Of a DNA stretch of 64,000 bases, positions 17,501 to 24,791 are shown one piece after another. The notes under the pieces were generated by a model. The model saw nothing but the letters and a program-made list of their open reading frames with translations. It was not told the origin of the DNA and ran no database searches. The stretch comes from a virus. Every line of letters starts with the position of its first letter. Within the stretch, counting starts at the first letter, position 1. Where the stretch lies: positions 45,476 through 109,475 of IMG/VR virus record IMGVR_UViG_3300050821_006672. One strand, written 5' to 3'. The translations under genes and the position numbers were made by a program.

Positions 17501-17732
17501 CGCGATGGACGAGGCCAAGTGCCCCGAAGATGTCTACGCCGCTGCTCTCAAGGCGCGTAACATCAAGATCGATGGAGTTCATCCGTCGGCTTACTCTGTC
17601 ATCCTCAAAAACCTTCCGCTGCCGGGTCAGGGCGCAACTCGTAGTTCGTCGCCGCGTGTGGCTATGGATGCCGCAACTCGTGCTTCGTTCAACGATCGCT
17701 TCCCGAACGTTGGCCGGATTGGCCTGTTGTAA
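14529..17732 (+). CDS. Nudix / DUF2213 prohead protease / scaffold fusion
   Basis: 1067 residues. A perfect Nudix box (G59-x5-E65-x7-R73-E-T-R-E-E-T-G-W81) lies in an N-terminal hydrolase domain, residues ~25-140. A charged linker follows. Residues ~450-650 match DUF2213 (PF09979), a Mu-I-like prohead protease: [34 protein letters not shown] and [17 protein letters not shown]. The remaining ~400 residues are highly charged with Arg-Ala-Arg-Asp repeats ([19 protein letters not shown]) and resemble an internal scaffold that the protease would remove. It is followed by the cement and capsid genes as in related phages. Fusing a nucleotide-diphosphate hydrolase to the capsid protease is unusual. 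Confidence 0.85.
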   Translation: MQPALSTLPNSGLPLARKPVEDQLVRAAGLMVVTPNGEALFLRYAPDHDHSGEWAWPAGGLEGDEEARDAAVRETREETGWIPNEEIKEVDSSQDEIDFTTFATTTGNQFIPELSSEHDSWCWAPLTNPPEPLHPGVKQLLANDQAPIAHPAAANIASRSELNSIGPPSKQPKETRAINVAYAHGGTTGPEAKQSSQANRYIDSGGLTEHDRERTGKSKAVLGKDAVKKEASKGRFFDSASDAGVINYKGYEIRAVPGGDFRVYKNGREKKNMYSLSLADAKQGIDFVAGVENVEREEGPLQRNKLSRDAEYVEKPHIGRLPPREAERLSRDAAEDASQQVEAYKKALHEGKITRKEFDGFMEALGEKNLSEQHKEAFKNRPAKDAEDYRSERGFVAKLTDEKGSTIETSPLMISRNSAQRWLDEKAAKLKRLGRAVQGTIRESFMDPAYINADSIAFDEGSVRTTDPDGRLHVSTTNISKAVVNPYKGSEIPDYEKLGLEPDKIYHLYRDPDELAKAAPTFNNLPLLKQHVPITADTHKPELVLGSTGTDASFEHPFLKNSLVLWSKDGIDDVTSNKKKELSSAYRYIADMTPGTWEDPETGEQKPFDGIMRNIVGNHVALVKEGRAGHDVVVGDSAAGLVAGRKRKRRVMSTMTKTAANTVLVLSSYIRPKLAQDQKVNLLPVVEGLTAKNFDERRSGIIREVRKLTKGKLANDASIGEIAEVLDLLEAHPDTGEDAPVTDVQEAMMSEMTDVPGASNVSGQGSPGGDRRARDTRRARDTYDRKARDRKARDAFPPPQDREDDRDQEGEDRRARDADPTAAVESFLKDKVSGSDLQHVCNLMRGGATQDDTLSDGGDTEPHAEGEEVLEELGASHGAEDNPDDVPDRSDIDRSREWHVGEGEEPGAGHSGKTVQDRNAYDKRGAKDRRAKDRKRAHDEPPPFKGMPKVGEGPDKRAMDTAVKIAVEQATNNQREIRKAERDVRPWVGELAMDEAKCPEDVYAAALKARNIKIDGVHPSAYSVILKNLPLPGQGATRSSSPRVAMDAATRASFNDRFPNVGRIGLL

Positions 17733-17746
17733 AGGAGGGCCAAACC

Positions 17747-18742
17747 ATGCCTGATTTCCCCAACCAAGTTAACACTGTTCCGGCTCCGGCCGTAGAGGGC
17801 GACTTTGCCGACACCAATCCGCGGTTCACGGCTGCGGCTGGTCCTGGCGGACTGGTCGCGGGTCCTAGTGGCGTTACCATCGGTCGTTTCTGCTGGTTCT
17901 TCGGTAGCACTTTCGACCCCGATCAAACGCCTCAGCAGGTCACGAACACTTTGCAAGGTGTTCAGCCGTTTGGTGGTACCAATGCGACGGCTCAGACTAA
18001 CGTCGTGGGTCTCGTGGGACGCGCTCAGCAGGGCCTGATCACTACCTACCTGACGGCCTCGGGAATGCTCATTCCTGCTGGCTTCCCGGTCACGGTGTTC
18101 AGCGGTGGCGATTTCTTCGTTAAGAATACTGGCACGGGTGCGGCTATCCTTGGAATGAAGGCTTACGCCAACTTCTCCAATGGTGCCGTTACGTTCGCTG
18201 CGACGGGTTCTCCCACAACCGGCTCTTGCACCGGCTCTATCGGCCCGCAGACGGTCTCGTTCACGGGCTCGATCGCCGGTAACGTGCTGACGGTCTCAGC
18301 CGTTTCGTCGGGCACGCTCGTCGCAGGCGCCGTCCTTTCCGGCGGCACAGGTATCGTAACGAACACTACGATCGTCTCGCAGATTTCGGGAACGACGGGA
18401 GGTGTTGGAAGCTACGCCGTCAACATTCCCGAGCAGACGGTGGCTTCAGCGGGTCTTACAGGCTCCTACGGCCTCCTGACGGTCGCTACGATGACCTCGG
18501 GCACCCTTGGGGTAGGCGATACCCTGACAGGTACGGGTGGTGGCGGTGTCACTGCGGGCACGTACATCTCGCAACTCGGGACGGGTACCGGCGGGGCTGG
18601 CACCTACTACGTCTCGCCGACACAGACTGTGTCTGTGGGCACGGTAATTACGTTCGCGTTGAACGTTGAAACTAAATGGTACGCCATGAGTGGTGGTCTG
18701 GCGAATGAACTTGTAAAAATCAGCTCGCACCCGTTGGGCTGA
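17747..18742 (+). CDS. Head cement/decoration protein (Gp24-like) with two inserted Gly/Thr modules
   Basis: 331 residues with a strong ribosome site (AAAGGAGG). Residues 1-150 match the structural cement family adjacent to DUF2184 capsids: [58 protein letters not shown] and [13 protein letters not shown]. Cement proteins stabilise expanded capsids at subunit junctions. Residues ~158-301 are two copies of the dispersed module (cores [14 protein letters not shown] and [18 protein letters not shown]), after which the native C-terminus resumes. The module is likely to be displayed on the capsid exterior. Confidence 0.8.
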   Translation: MPDFPNQVNTVPAPAVEGDFADTNPRFTAAAGPGGLVAGPSGVTIGRFCWFFGSTFDPDQTPQQVTNTLQGVQPFGGTNATAQTNVVGLVGRAQQGLITTYLTASGMLIPAGFPVTVFSGGDFFVKNTGTGAAILGMKAYANFSNGAVTFAATGSPTTGSCTGSIGPQTVSFTGSIAGNVLTVSAVSSGTLVAGAVLSGGTGIVTNTTIVSQISGTTGGVGSYAVNIPEQTVASAGLTGSYGLLTVATMTSGTLGVGDTLTGTGGGGVTAGTYISQLGTGTGGAGTYYVSPTQTVSVGTVITFALNVETKWYAMSGGLANELVKISSHPLG

Positions 18743-18759
18743 GGCCAGGAGAAACCACT

Positions 18760-19878
18760 ATGAACTTCCAAGAAGCTCGTGCAGCTTGGCTGGCCGACGC
18801 GCCTGAGTTTGCGGCTCGCGGTGTAAGCCTTCCTAACGTCCTCGCCTATCTGCCGGAAGAGTTCAAGCGGGATGAACATCTCGCCATGGACGCGATGATG
18901 CAGATCGGTATGGACGCGCAACCTACATTGACGACCGCGGTCAACTCCGCGGTCCCGGCGTTCCTCACTACGATGATCGACCCTGCGGTATTCAAAATCC
19001 TGTTTGCGCCAAACAGGGCAGCGATCATTATGGGCGAGGTCCGAAAAGGAACGTGGCTGGATGAAACAATCATGTTCCCCACCATCGAGTATACAGGTGA
19101 GGTCTCATCCTACGGTGACTTTGCCGACTCGGGTCGTGCTGGCGTCAACACCAACTGGCCCCAGCGGCAGGCCTACCTGTTCCAGACTATCAAGCAGTAC
19201 GGTGATCGCGAACTGGAGCGTGCTGGTCTCGCAAAGATCAACTACGTCTCCGAGATCGATCAGTCCGCTGCTTTGGCACTGAATAAGTTCAGCAACTTCT
19301 GCTACTTCTTCGGCGTTGGGAATGGTTTGCAGAACTACGGTCTGATCAACGATCCCAACCTGACGGCTTCGCTTACGCCTGCAACCAAGGCTGCTGGTGG
19401 TACCAAGTGGATTACAACTGGCGGCGTCATGAATGCGACGGCCAACGAGGTCTACGCGGATATTCAGGCGATGTACTACCAGCTTATCCAGCAGACTGCG
19501 GGTCTCGTCGAGGCCGACAGCAAACTGGTGTTGGCGATGTCGCCTGGATCGGAGGTCGCGTTGACGATTACCAACAGCTTCAACGTCAACGTGTTTGATC
19601 TTCTCAAGAAGAACTTCCCGAACATTCGCTTCGAGACGGCGGTTCAGTACGGTGTTACGACTACCGCCAACTCTCAGGGCAATGCGGCGGGCAACATCGT
19701 CCAGCTTATCGCTGAGGAGATCGAAGGCCAGCAAACCGGCTACTGCGCGTTCAACGAGAAGATGCATGCACAACCGATCGTGCGCTTGCTATCGTCCTTC
19801 CGGCAGAAGGTGTTGGCTGGTGTTTGGGGCACAGTGATTCGGCAGCCTCTAGGAATCGTAAACATGCTGGGTGTGTGA
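18760..19878 (+). CDS. Major capsid protein, DUF2184 (PF09950) family
   Basis: 372 residues, with Shine-Dalgarno AGGAG 12 bases before ATG 18760. The sequence matches DUF2184 HK97-fold capsid proteins throughout: an N-terminal helical arm, AVPAFLTTMIDPAVFKILFA, YGDFADSGRAGVNTNWPQRQ, a long loop with GLINDPNLTASL, SPGSEVALTITNSFNVNVFD, and the C-terminal beta strand FRQKVLAGVWGTVIRQP. It forms the icosahedral shell after proteolysis by the DUF2213 protease encoded upstream. Codon use is more GC-rich than that of the accessory islands, as expected for a highly expressed gene. Confidence 0.93.
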   Translation: MNFQEARAAWLADAPEFAARGVSLPNVLAYLPEEFKRDEHLAMDAMMQIGMDAQPTLTTAVNSAVPAFLTTMIDPAVFKILFAPNRAAIIMGEVRKGTWLDETIMFPTIEYTGEVSSYGDFADSGRAGVNTNWPQRQAYLFQTIKQYGDRELERAGLAKINYVSEIDQSAALALNKFSNFCYFFGVGNGLQNYGLINDPNLTASLTPATKAAGGTKWITTGGVMNATANEVYADIQAMYYQLIQQTAGLVEADSKLVLAMSPGSEVALTITNSFNVNVFDLLKKNFPNIRFETAVQYGVTTTANSQGNAAGNIVQLIAEEIEGQQTGYCAFNEKMHAQPIVRLLSSFRQKVLAGVWGTVIRQPLGIVNMLGV

Positions 19879-19910
19879 ATTCTTGCGGCGGCGTTGAAAG
19901 CAGAAACGCC

Positions 19911-19931
19911 CCCATCACCAACTACGATGGG
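19911..19931 (+). other. Small hairpin after the capsid gene
   Basis: CCCATC (19911-19916) and GATGGG (19926-19931) form a 6-bp stem with a 9-base loop, 33 bases after the capsid stop. No U-tract follows, so a classical intrinsic terminator is unlikely. It may stabilise the capsid message. The remaining gap to the next gene at 20014 shows nothing else recognisable. Confidence 0.3.
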
Positions 19932-20013
19932 AGAAGACGCGCCCGAAAGGGAATATGCAAATCTTTAGTCGGAGTAGCGCCCGGCCCGCAAGAACTTTTA
20001 AGAGGAGTAAATC

Positions 20014-20538
20014 ATGGTAGCGCGTGTAAGTGCGAAGAGGCAAGAACCAATCGAGGACCGGGTCAAGCCAGTCCCGCAGCCTGCGTCAGGTACTGAAACG
20101 GTAGTCATTGGCTGCAAACTGCCCAACGGCATCATGTTGCGTCAGTTCCGCATGGTGAAGAAGACCCGCAATATCGGCGGCCACTACTTTGATGAGCAAA
20201 TGGCTGAGGATACGGGCCGACGTTTTACTGTCCGGGGGCCAGCCGTACCTTTTGGCCAAATTCCCAACATCCAGATTGTCGGGGGTTACGCCTTGACCCC
20301 CGGCGTTCCCCAAGACTTGGCTGAAATCTGGTTCGATCAGAACAAGGATGCCGATTGCGTCGTCAATCAGCTTATGTTCTGGGAAAGTGACGTGGATCGC
20401 GCTGCGGCTCGCGCTCGTGAACTCAATGCAGTCAGGTCGGGCCTAGAGCCGGTCGATCCCAATAAGACTATTCCTGGTTTGGGAAAAGTCACTAAGGCCG
20501 ATTTGAGCGATAAGGATATGGGTCTTGCGAACAGCTAA
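20014..20538 (+). CDS. Conserved protein following the capsid gene, unknown
   Basis: 174 residues with Shine-Dalgarno AAGAGGAG before ATG 20014. The middle contains VVIGCKLPNGIMLRQFR and GPAVPFGQIPNIQIVGGYAL with a downstream IWFDQNKDADCVVNQLMFWE. Proteins of this type sit between DUF2184 capsids and DUF4054 head-completion proteins in related myophages. No enzymatic motif. It is probably a head-tail connector or minor head component, judged by position only. Confidence 0.6.
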   Translation: MVARVSAKRQEPIEDRVKPVPQPASGTETVVIGCKLPNGIMLRQFRMVKKTRNIGGHYFDEQMAEDTGRRFTVRGPAVPFGQIPNIQIVGGYALTPGVPQDLAEIWFDQNKDADCVVNQLMFWESDVDRAAARARELNAVRSGLEPVDPNKTIPGLGKVTKADLSDKDMGLANS

Positions 20539-20553
20539 CCGCACGCGTATGAT
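20525..20553 (+). promoter_or_regulatory. Sigma70-type promoter, GCGTATGATTAG family
   Basis: TTGCGA (20525-20530), a 17-base spacer and TATGAT (20548-20553) just after the stop of the previous gene. The -10 region is embedded in GCGTATGATTAGG, a motif repeated at 39398, 55801 and (with one change) 63556. It would drive the DUF4054 gene and possibly the accessory island downstream. Spacing and recurrence are the evidence. Confidence 0.6.
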
Positions 20554-20708
20554 TAGGTTGTAGCGGGTTCAAGGTGTAATAGCTTTGTACTAATGTGGTG
20601 TCCGGCGATGTCGGAGTTAACACTGACAAAAGTCTTGGTGTGCCCAACGGCAGGAATTGCAAACGGTTCGCCCATGCAAAACCTAACCAAGAGCCCGCGA
20701 GGATTTAG
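20554..20708 (+). promoter_or_regulatory. Long 5' leader with possible long-range pairing
   Basis: About 155 bases of untranslated sequence between the promoter and ATG 20709. TTAGGTT (20553-20559) is complementary to AACCTAA (20680-20686). CTTGGT (20634-20639) can instead pair with ACCAAG (20686-20691), which shares a base with the first pairing, so the two would compete. A GAGGA Shine-Dalgarno precedes the start. The fold is a manual prediction. Confidence 0.3.
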
Positions 20709-21140
20709 ATGGGCGTTCAAGTAGGCTTCAACCTAACAGCGTGGCGGGCGCGTTATCCGGAGTTCGATGACGTACCCGATCCGCTGATTCAGCAGTACTT
20801 TACTGAGGCCACGATCTTTCATCGTAATGATGGTGGTGGTCCTGTGAGGGATAGCAATCAGCAGTTGGTCTTGTTGAATATGGTGGTTGCTCACATTTGT
20901 AAGCTGAATGCGCCTGTGCGTGGCGAACCTTCTCCTGATATCGTCGGTCGTATCTCCAATGCAAGCGAGGGTAGCGTGAGCGTCGCTACGGAAATGGACT
21001 TGCCTCCTGGGTCTGCACAATGGTGGGGACAAACCAAATATGGGATTGCGTACTGGACTGCATCCGCGCCGTTCCGACAAATGAGATATAGGGTTGGTCG
21101 TCAGCGAAACTTCAACCCATGGTATCCGGCAGGTTATTGA
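20709..21140 (+). CDS. Head-completion/adaptor protein, DUF4054 (PF13262)
   Basis: 143 residues. The opening FNLTAWRARYPEFDDVPDPL followed by IQQYFTEATIFHRND and the closing WGQTKYGIAYWTASAPFRQM are the standard DUF4054 layout: an N-terminal FxxFRxxYPEF-like segment, a middle helix, and a QTxYGxxFWxxTAxYR-like end. The protein belongs to the gp15/adaptor-type connectors that close the head after packaging. It is the last capsid-module gene before the accessory island. Confidence 0.85.
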   Translation: MGVQVGFNLTAWRARYPEFDDVPDPLIQQYFTEATIFHRNDGGGPVRDSNQQLVLLNMVVAHICKLNAPVRGEPSPDIVGRISNASEGSVSVATEMDLPPGSAQWWGQTKYGIAYWTASAPFRQMRYRVGRQRNFNPWYPAGY

Positions 21141-21360
21141 TTTTTCTGTGTTGGGGTTAGCTGGGATCGGGCTAGGTATGTTATGTTTGAGGTACGGTAT
21201 GGTCTTTTTCCTTAGTCAATTTTACCTTTGTGTTGAGTTGTGGCTAGCTAAGGTGTGGTATGTTACGTTGAGGTGAGCTGCGGTAGGTTTCGTTTTCGGG
21301 TAAGTTGAGTTCTGCTAAGCTCAGGTTTGGTACATTCTGGTAAGGTAAGTTTTTGCTTCT
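21141..21360 (+). repeat. G/T-rich quasi-repetitive noncoding segment
   Basis: About 220 bases without a plausible gene and strongly G+T biased on the + strand. Short units such as GGTATGTTAnGTTnAGGT recur (21176-21193 and 21257-21274), along with many AGGT, TAGGT and GGTATG words at irregular spacing. A similar but shorter stretch lies at 22124-22215. The two flank the same gene. Not a CRISPR array: there are no fixed repeats or spacers. Confidence 0.5.
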
Positions 21361-21373
21361 CGTATGGTAGAGA

Positions 21374-21505
21374 TATCGCGGCGACTAACGCGATAGAAAC
21401 GCGGCACCAATACACGAACCTCCTTCGCGTTCGGTGTCGCTGAAAGGTGACCCCTGTAACTCGCGTTTCCGGGCTTAGTCGGCTGGGCGCGAAGGAGACA
21501 CAGCT
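21374..21505 (+). ncRNA. Candidate cis-regulatory RNA with pseudoknot over the Shine-Dalgarno
   Basis: Three elements are visible. Hairpin 1 is TATCGCG (21374-21380) with CGCGATA (21389-21395). Hairpin 2 is an outer stem 21401-21407 with 21434-21440 (one G-U pair) and an inner stem CGAAC/GTTCG (21415-21419 with 21429-21433), enclosing the loop CTCCTTCGC (21420-21428). This loop is perfectly complementary over 9 bases to GCGAAGGAG (21489-21497), which is the Shine-Dalgarno of the gene at 21506. The arrangement matches riboswitch-like control of translation by an H-type pseudoknot. The ligand, if any, is unknown and the fold has not been computed. Confidence 0.5.
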
Positions 21506-22123
21506 ATGGTAGCCAAGGCTAAGGTAATTCACATCAATGAGCCGACTGATGGGGGCAACGAGGCAATCGGCTATTCGGAACCTTACTCGGTTCGCGTCGC
21601 GCTAGAAGGCGCAGCCGATTACCTGTTTCATCGGTACAACTGCGAATCAGTTGAGGCTAAAAGCAACGCGGCAAAGGGTTCGAAGGCCAAGAAGACTGAC
21701 GACATTGAGAGTTACGTTTGGCGGACGAACGACGGGCAACTTGCCATTCCTGGCGAACATCTTCGCGGAGCGATCATCAAAGCCGCTAAGTTCCGCCAAG
21801 ACCCGCGCTCTCCGCGTAAGTCGGCAATGGATTTGTTTAAGGCCGGCATCGTGGTTACGACAGGATTAGCCCCAGTGGGAAAGAAGGATTGGGATTACCT
21901 CCACAAGGGGCGGGTAGTTGTGCACGGAAGCGCTATCCCCCGCGTCCGTCCTGCGCTTCGGCAGGGTTGGAAGGTAGCTTTTGATGTCTCAGTAATCTTG
22001 CCGGAGTACATTGATAAAAACTCTCTGCGAGAGACTATCGAGGCTGCGGGTCGTCTTTGTGGCCTTGGCGACTATCGACCAACCTTCGGCCGATTTGGGA
22101 TTATTTCTTACCAATCAGCTTAG
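21506..22123 (+). CDS. Unknown conserved phage-type protein under a structured leader
   Basis: 205 residues, ATG 21506, eight bases after GAAGGAG. The N-terminal part (EPYSVRVALEGAADYLFHRY) and C-terminal part (EAAGRLCGLGDYRPTFGRFG) suggest a two-part alpha/beta fold, with a central basic region (SPRKSAMDLFKAGIV) and Trp-containing strands. I do not recognise the family. The GLGDYRP-FGRF ending superficially recalls RAMP-like folds, but no other RAMP features are visible. It stands alone between two G/T-rich segments and two structured leaders, so it is likely regulated separately from the capsid genes. Confidence 0.65.
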   Translation: MVAKAKVIHINEPTDGGNEAIGYSEPYSVRVALEGAADYLFHRYNCESVEAKSNAAKGSKAKKTDDIESYVWRTNDGQLAIPGEHLRGAIIKAAKFRQDPRSPRKSAMDLFKAGIVVTTGLAPVGKKDWDYLHKGRVVVHGSAIPRVRPALRQGWKVAFDVSVILPEYIDKNSLRETIEAAGRLCGLGDYRPTFGRFGIISYQSA

Positions 22124-22215
22124 GTCTGGTGTGGTTAGTTGGGGTCAGGTGGTGTTTGGTAAGATTTGATCGGGTAAGGTAAGGTCTTTGCGTATGTCTA
22201 AGTTAGTCTAGGTTC
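22124..22215 (+). repeat. Second G/T-rich quasi-repetitive segment
   Basis: Directly after the stop at 22123 comes a G/T-rich stretch with repeated GGTGT, AGGT and GTAAGGT words, of the same character as 21141-21360. It ends in a C-rich tract. No gene is seen. The similar material on both sides of one gene suggests duplication or a shared mode of insertion. Confidence 0.4.
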
Positions 22216-22225
22216 TGTTCCCCCA

Positions 22226-22321
22226 GTCCTCCCCCCGCAGCAGGGCCTAGATGTACCCGCGTCGCTCCCTTCCCCCTCCCCCCGAGCCTGGGAGCGACGC
22301 GGGGAACTCTTTCGAGAGGAC
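22226..22321 (+). promoter_or_regulatory. 14-bp hairpin with C-rich loop and SD/anti-SD pair
   Basis: CCCGCGTCGCTCCC (22256-22269) and GGGAGCGACGCGGG (22290-22303) form a perfect 14-bp stem with a 20-base C-rich loop. GTCCTC (22226-22231) upstream is complementary to GAGGAC (22316-22321), which contains the Shine-Dalgarno of the gene at 22328. The hairpin would bring these together. The minus strand of the loop is G-rich and could form a quadruplex. There is no U-tract, so termination is unlikely. Confidence 0.5.
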
Positions 22322-22327
22322 CAGCCC

Positions 22328-22558
22328 ATGATTACAGGGTTATTCACCGATGGGCAGTCCGTTGAACTTTCGCTTCCTTGTGACGCGACACTTGCAGTGC
22401 GTTATCTAGGGAATGAGGACGACGTTCTTGTGCCGAACGGCTCTTGCGGTGTTGTGGTATCAGTGCTTGAGTATAATCTAAATACGTTGGCTACTGTCAA
22501 ATTCGATGGACTCAAGCGTGATCTTGTAATCCCCACCAAGTATTTGAAGGCATGTTGA
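22328..22558 (+). CDS. Small beta-barrel-like protein, unknown
   Basis: 76 residues from ATG 22328 (AGAGGA upstream). Short strands with an SH3-like pattern end in VKFDGLKRDLVIPTKYLKAC, reminiscent of small barrel proteins that bind nucleic acid or peptides. The gene is expressed behind a large hairpin leader. Two bases separate it from the next small gene. No specific function can be given. Confidence 0.5.
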   Translation: MITGLFTDGQSVELSLPCDATLAVRYLGNEDDVLVPNGSCGVVVSVLEYNLNTLATVKFDGLKRDLVIPTKYLKAC

Positions 22559-22559
22559 T

Positions 22560-22712
22560 ATGAGCGAGTGCCTTTTCAAGCTTTCAGAGGCTCACGGAGC
22601 ATGGTGCTACAGTTGGCGGCCTGTTCCTATGGTCGAAGGTGCTCCACGCCTCAAGAAAGTTCCATTTGGCTACGTTTTGATGCGTTACGAAGGGAAGCGT
22701 TTACATGGCTGA
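22560..22712 (+). CDS. Small unknown protein, 50 residues
   Basis: ATG 22560 lies one base after the preceding stop, and the stop at 22710-22712 overlaps the next ATG (22705) by 8 bp, an arrangement that implies coupled translation. The product has a Trp/Tyr-rich N-terminal half (GAWCYSWRPVP) and a basic second half. No motif is recognised. Packing against both neighbours is the main support. Confidence 0.5.
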   Translation: MSECLFKLSEAHGAWCYSWRPVPMVEGAPRLKKVPFGYVLMRYEGKRLHG

Positions 22713-23241
22713 CCGCAAATACCTCCCGACTTTCGCCGATCTCGTTGATAGGCTCTGCATTACGCAGATGAAAGCGATCTTCATCCCTGAACGGCAGGGC
22801 GAATACGTTGAAGAAATGTCGTTGATTATGCATGACATCGATCTTATCTTGGAAAGTCAAGCTAAGACGATTGCCGCTACTGACGTTCGTGCGATGCTTG
22901 TGCTTATGTTGAGCAACCGTTTCATATGGGAGAATGAAACAAAAGCGCGAGCGGGCGGGACGGATCAGGACAAGCTTCTTAAATTGACTCATAGTATAAA
23001 TGGCGTGAGGAATACAGCTAAGAATGCATTGGCCCATATTGATGGCGGTCGGAGAGACTTCAAAACGGATTGCTTTGCTGCGGAGTTAGTTGCTGACTTC
23101 GGTAATTGGAATGTATTTGGAGTGCAGAACGGCGAGGCTCGATGGGAAACCGATCAGAGAAATTATACTCAACTGGCGGATAGACGGGATAAATCTGTGC
23201 ATGGTGGGGCTGGGCGTGTTCTGCCCTCGTCGGATTATTAG
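22705..23241 (+). CDS. Unknown protein, mostly helical
   Basis: 178 residues, ATG 22705. It is predicted mainly alpha-helical with charged amphipathic stretches (QGEYVEEMSLIMHDIDLILE, NETKARAGGTDQDKLLKL) and a more open C-terminus containing RDKSVHGGAG. It precedes the thiamine-diphosphate gene by 5 bp. No known family was recognised. It may be an accessory protein of the sugar island or an unrelated small gene carried with it. Confidence 0.5.
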   Translation: MADRKYLPTFADLVDRLCITQMKAIFIPERQGEYVEEMSLIMHDIDLILESQAKTIAATDVRAMLVLMLSNRFIWENETKARAGGTDQDKLLKLTHSINGVRNTAKNALAHIDGGRRDFKTDCFAAELVADFGNWNVFGVQNGEARWETDQRNYTQLADRRDKSVHGGAGRVLPSSDY

Positions 23242-23246
23242 GCAAG

Positions 23247-23861
23247 ATGCTCCAAATCGTAGCTAGAAACCGAATAACGCGCAGCGACTTGCAGGAGTTT
23301 ACGCAGCGCGTTGCCGACGCGTTCAATGCTGGCGAAATCCACGCTCCCGTCCACCTTAGCGGCGGCAATGAAGATCAGCTGATTGATATCTTCTCGGAGA
23401 TCGCTCCAACCGACTGGGTATGCTCAACATGGCGTAGCCATTATCATGCGATCCTCAAAAACATTCCTCAAGAACAACTGATGTCGGACATTCGTGCGGG
23501 ACGCTCGATCTCATTGTGCTATCCAGAACACCGTCTTATTTCCTCGGCAATTGTTGCGGGCTGTTTGCCCATTGCGGTGGGTCTTGCCTGGTCCATCAAG
23601 AATGCCGAGAAGGATGAGCACGTCTGGGCCTTCTGTGGTGATATGGCAGCGACAACCGGAATATTCTCCGAGTGCACTCGATACGCTGAGAGCTATCGCC
23701 TTCCCGTTACGTTCATAATTGAGGATAATGGCAAGTCGGTCTGTACGAATACCAAACAAGTTTGGAACGGACAACACGATAATTGGCAAAGCAATGTGCG
23801 GTATTACTCCTACAAACTGCCATGGCCCCATAGTGGTGCCGGCAAACGAGTGAACTTCTAA
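23247..23861 (+). CDS. Thiamine-diphosphate enzyme, E1 alpha-type subunit
   Basis: 204 residues with the E1-alpha/transketolase N-terminal fold. TWRSHYHAIL (61-70) is the conserved substrate/diphosphate segment. GDMAATTGIFSECTRYAESY begins at residue 131 and N161 completes the GD-x(~28)-N metal/ThDP motif. Full E1-alpha chains are longer (about 320 residues). The ending PHSGAGKRVNF, however, recalls short E1-alpha-like proteins in surface-polysaccharide clusters, so this is probably a complete member of that type. The partner subunit is encoded at 24791, with two unrelated-looking genes between. Together they would transfer a two-carbon or acyl unit onto a sugar or keto acid. The substrate is unknown. 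Confidence 0.8.
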   Translation: MLQIVARNRITRSDLQEFTQRVADAFNAGEIHAPVHLSGGNEDQLIDIFSEIAPTDWVCSTWRSHYHAILKNIPQEQLMSDIRAGRSISLCYPEHRLISSAIVAGCLPIAVGLAWSIKNAEKDEHVWAFCGDMAATTGIFSECTRYAESYRLPVTFIIEDNGKSVCTNTKQVWNGQHDNWQSNVRYYSYKLPWPHSGAGKRVNF

Positions 23862-23899
23862 CCGGCGAGTGGTGACGCCCCTCTTCCGGGAACAGGAAC

Positions 23900-24484
23900 A
23901 TGAACCTTAACCTTTGGGATTCAAGCAGAGGCACCGTTACAATCGGATTGCCGATGGACCTAGCTGCGGGGGCTTCGCAGACGGTGGCCGGTCAGGTACA
24001 GCTATCTTCTGCTGGGGTAAGCCCCGGTGCGACAGGCGCCGACAACGTGCTGGCTGTTTTCTCAATCCCGCCGGGCTCATTTGCGGCTGCTGGGAACGGG
24101 CTTTACATTGCGGCCTATGGCACATTTGCTAACAACGGCAACAACAAGCGGGTGAAGATCATATTCAATCCTGCAACTGCCGTAGTTGGAGCGACTGTTG
24201 GGGCAGGCGGCACAACTATCGCTGACACAACGACTTACTCCACCTCTGCGCTGTCCGCTTTCACGTTGGAGGCTACAGTTTTCAAATATGGTGCGGCGGG
24301 GAGCAATACGCAGATAGGCATAAATGGTGAAAACACCGTAGCAGCGGTTAGCGAGACCCTCATTGTGCCTCAGCTTATTACTGCAAATGAGGCTGCGGTG
24401 ATTCTCATTGCGGTTACTGGGAATGCTGGATCGGCCGTCGCAGACATCCTATTGAATGCGCTTGCGATAACTCCTATTTCGTAG
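23900..24484 (+). CDS. Beta-rich phage protein between the two ThDP-enzyme subunits
   Basis: 194 residues with GGAAC upstream of ATG 23900. Gly/Ala/Thr-rich and all-beta in appearance (IGLPMDLAAGASQTVAGQVQ, later AAVILIAVTGNAGSAVADIL), like a fibre or decoration protein rather than an enzyme. Its placement inside the ThDP gene pair is odd, since it separates subunits that are usually adjacent. It may be an independent structural gene, or the pair may have been inserted around it. Confidence 0.5.
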   Translation: MNLNLWDSSRGTVTIGLPMDLAAGASQTVAGQVQLSSAGVSPGATGADNVLAVFSIPPGSFAAAGNGLYIAAYGTFANNGNNKRVKIIFNPATAVVGATVGAGGTTIADTTTYSTSALSAFTLEATVFKYGAAGSNTQIGINGENTVAAVSETLIVPQLITANEAAVILIAVTGNAGSAVADILLNALAITPIS

Positions 24485-24494
24485 AGAGGCAGTC

Positions 24495-24791
24495 ATGGCA
24501 AGTTCACTTCCGCTCCAATTGAATGAAGACACTATTCCTGTGCTTCTCGCCAGAATGGGGACCCCCCTCAAAGGCGATGGGCAACTCCACCTTATGGCGG
24601 GCATGGCCTTTCGCGTTGGCGACGTACTGTCTGAGGCGTCTGTTACTGCCATAGTTCCGGCTGTTGTAGCTACTCCCGCCAAGAACGGCATTCCTGCTCA
24701 GAACTTTACGGCGAGCGAGGCTGCTTTGCTTGTAGCGGAATTGCACAATAGAGGGGCGACTGTGGAAAGTAAGGGGAAGAGCAAAAGGTAG
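24495..24791 (+). CDS. Unknown small protein
   Basis: 98 residues, AGAGAGG before ATG 24495. The first half is mixed and hydrophobic (LLARMGTPLKGDGQLHLMAG). The second contains NFTASEAALLVAELHNRGA and ends in a basic tail. Its TAG overlaps the GTG of the E1-beta gene by one base. No motif is recognised. Confidence 0.5.
   Translation: MASSLPLQLNEDTIPVLLARMGTPLKGDGQLHLMAGMAFRVGDVLSEASVTAIVPAVVATPAKNGIPAQNFTASEAALLVAELHNRGATVESKGKSKR

Noticed and set aside
19105-19773. 222-codon minus-strand frame opposite the capsid gene
   Set aside because: Fully antisense to the DUF2184 capsid gene. Arg/Leu/Val-rich composition is typical of a shadow frame.
19824-20096. 90-codon + frame spanning the end of the capsid gene and the following spacer
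   Set aside because: Overlaps two real genes in a different frame, begins inside the capsid gene and shows no protein-like pattern.
21141-22215. CRISPR array or tandem repeat array
   Set aside because: G/T-rich words recur but there are no constant-length repeats or spacers.
22256-22303. Rho-independent terminator
   Set aside because: The stem is strong but no U-tract follows, and a ribosome site and start codon lie only ~12 and 24 bases downstream.
23247-23861. E1-alpha gene as a truncated pseudogene
   Set aside because: Although shorter than pyruvate dehydrogenase E1-alpha, it keeps the ThDP motif and ends in a pattern found in short family members, with an intact partner nearby.
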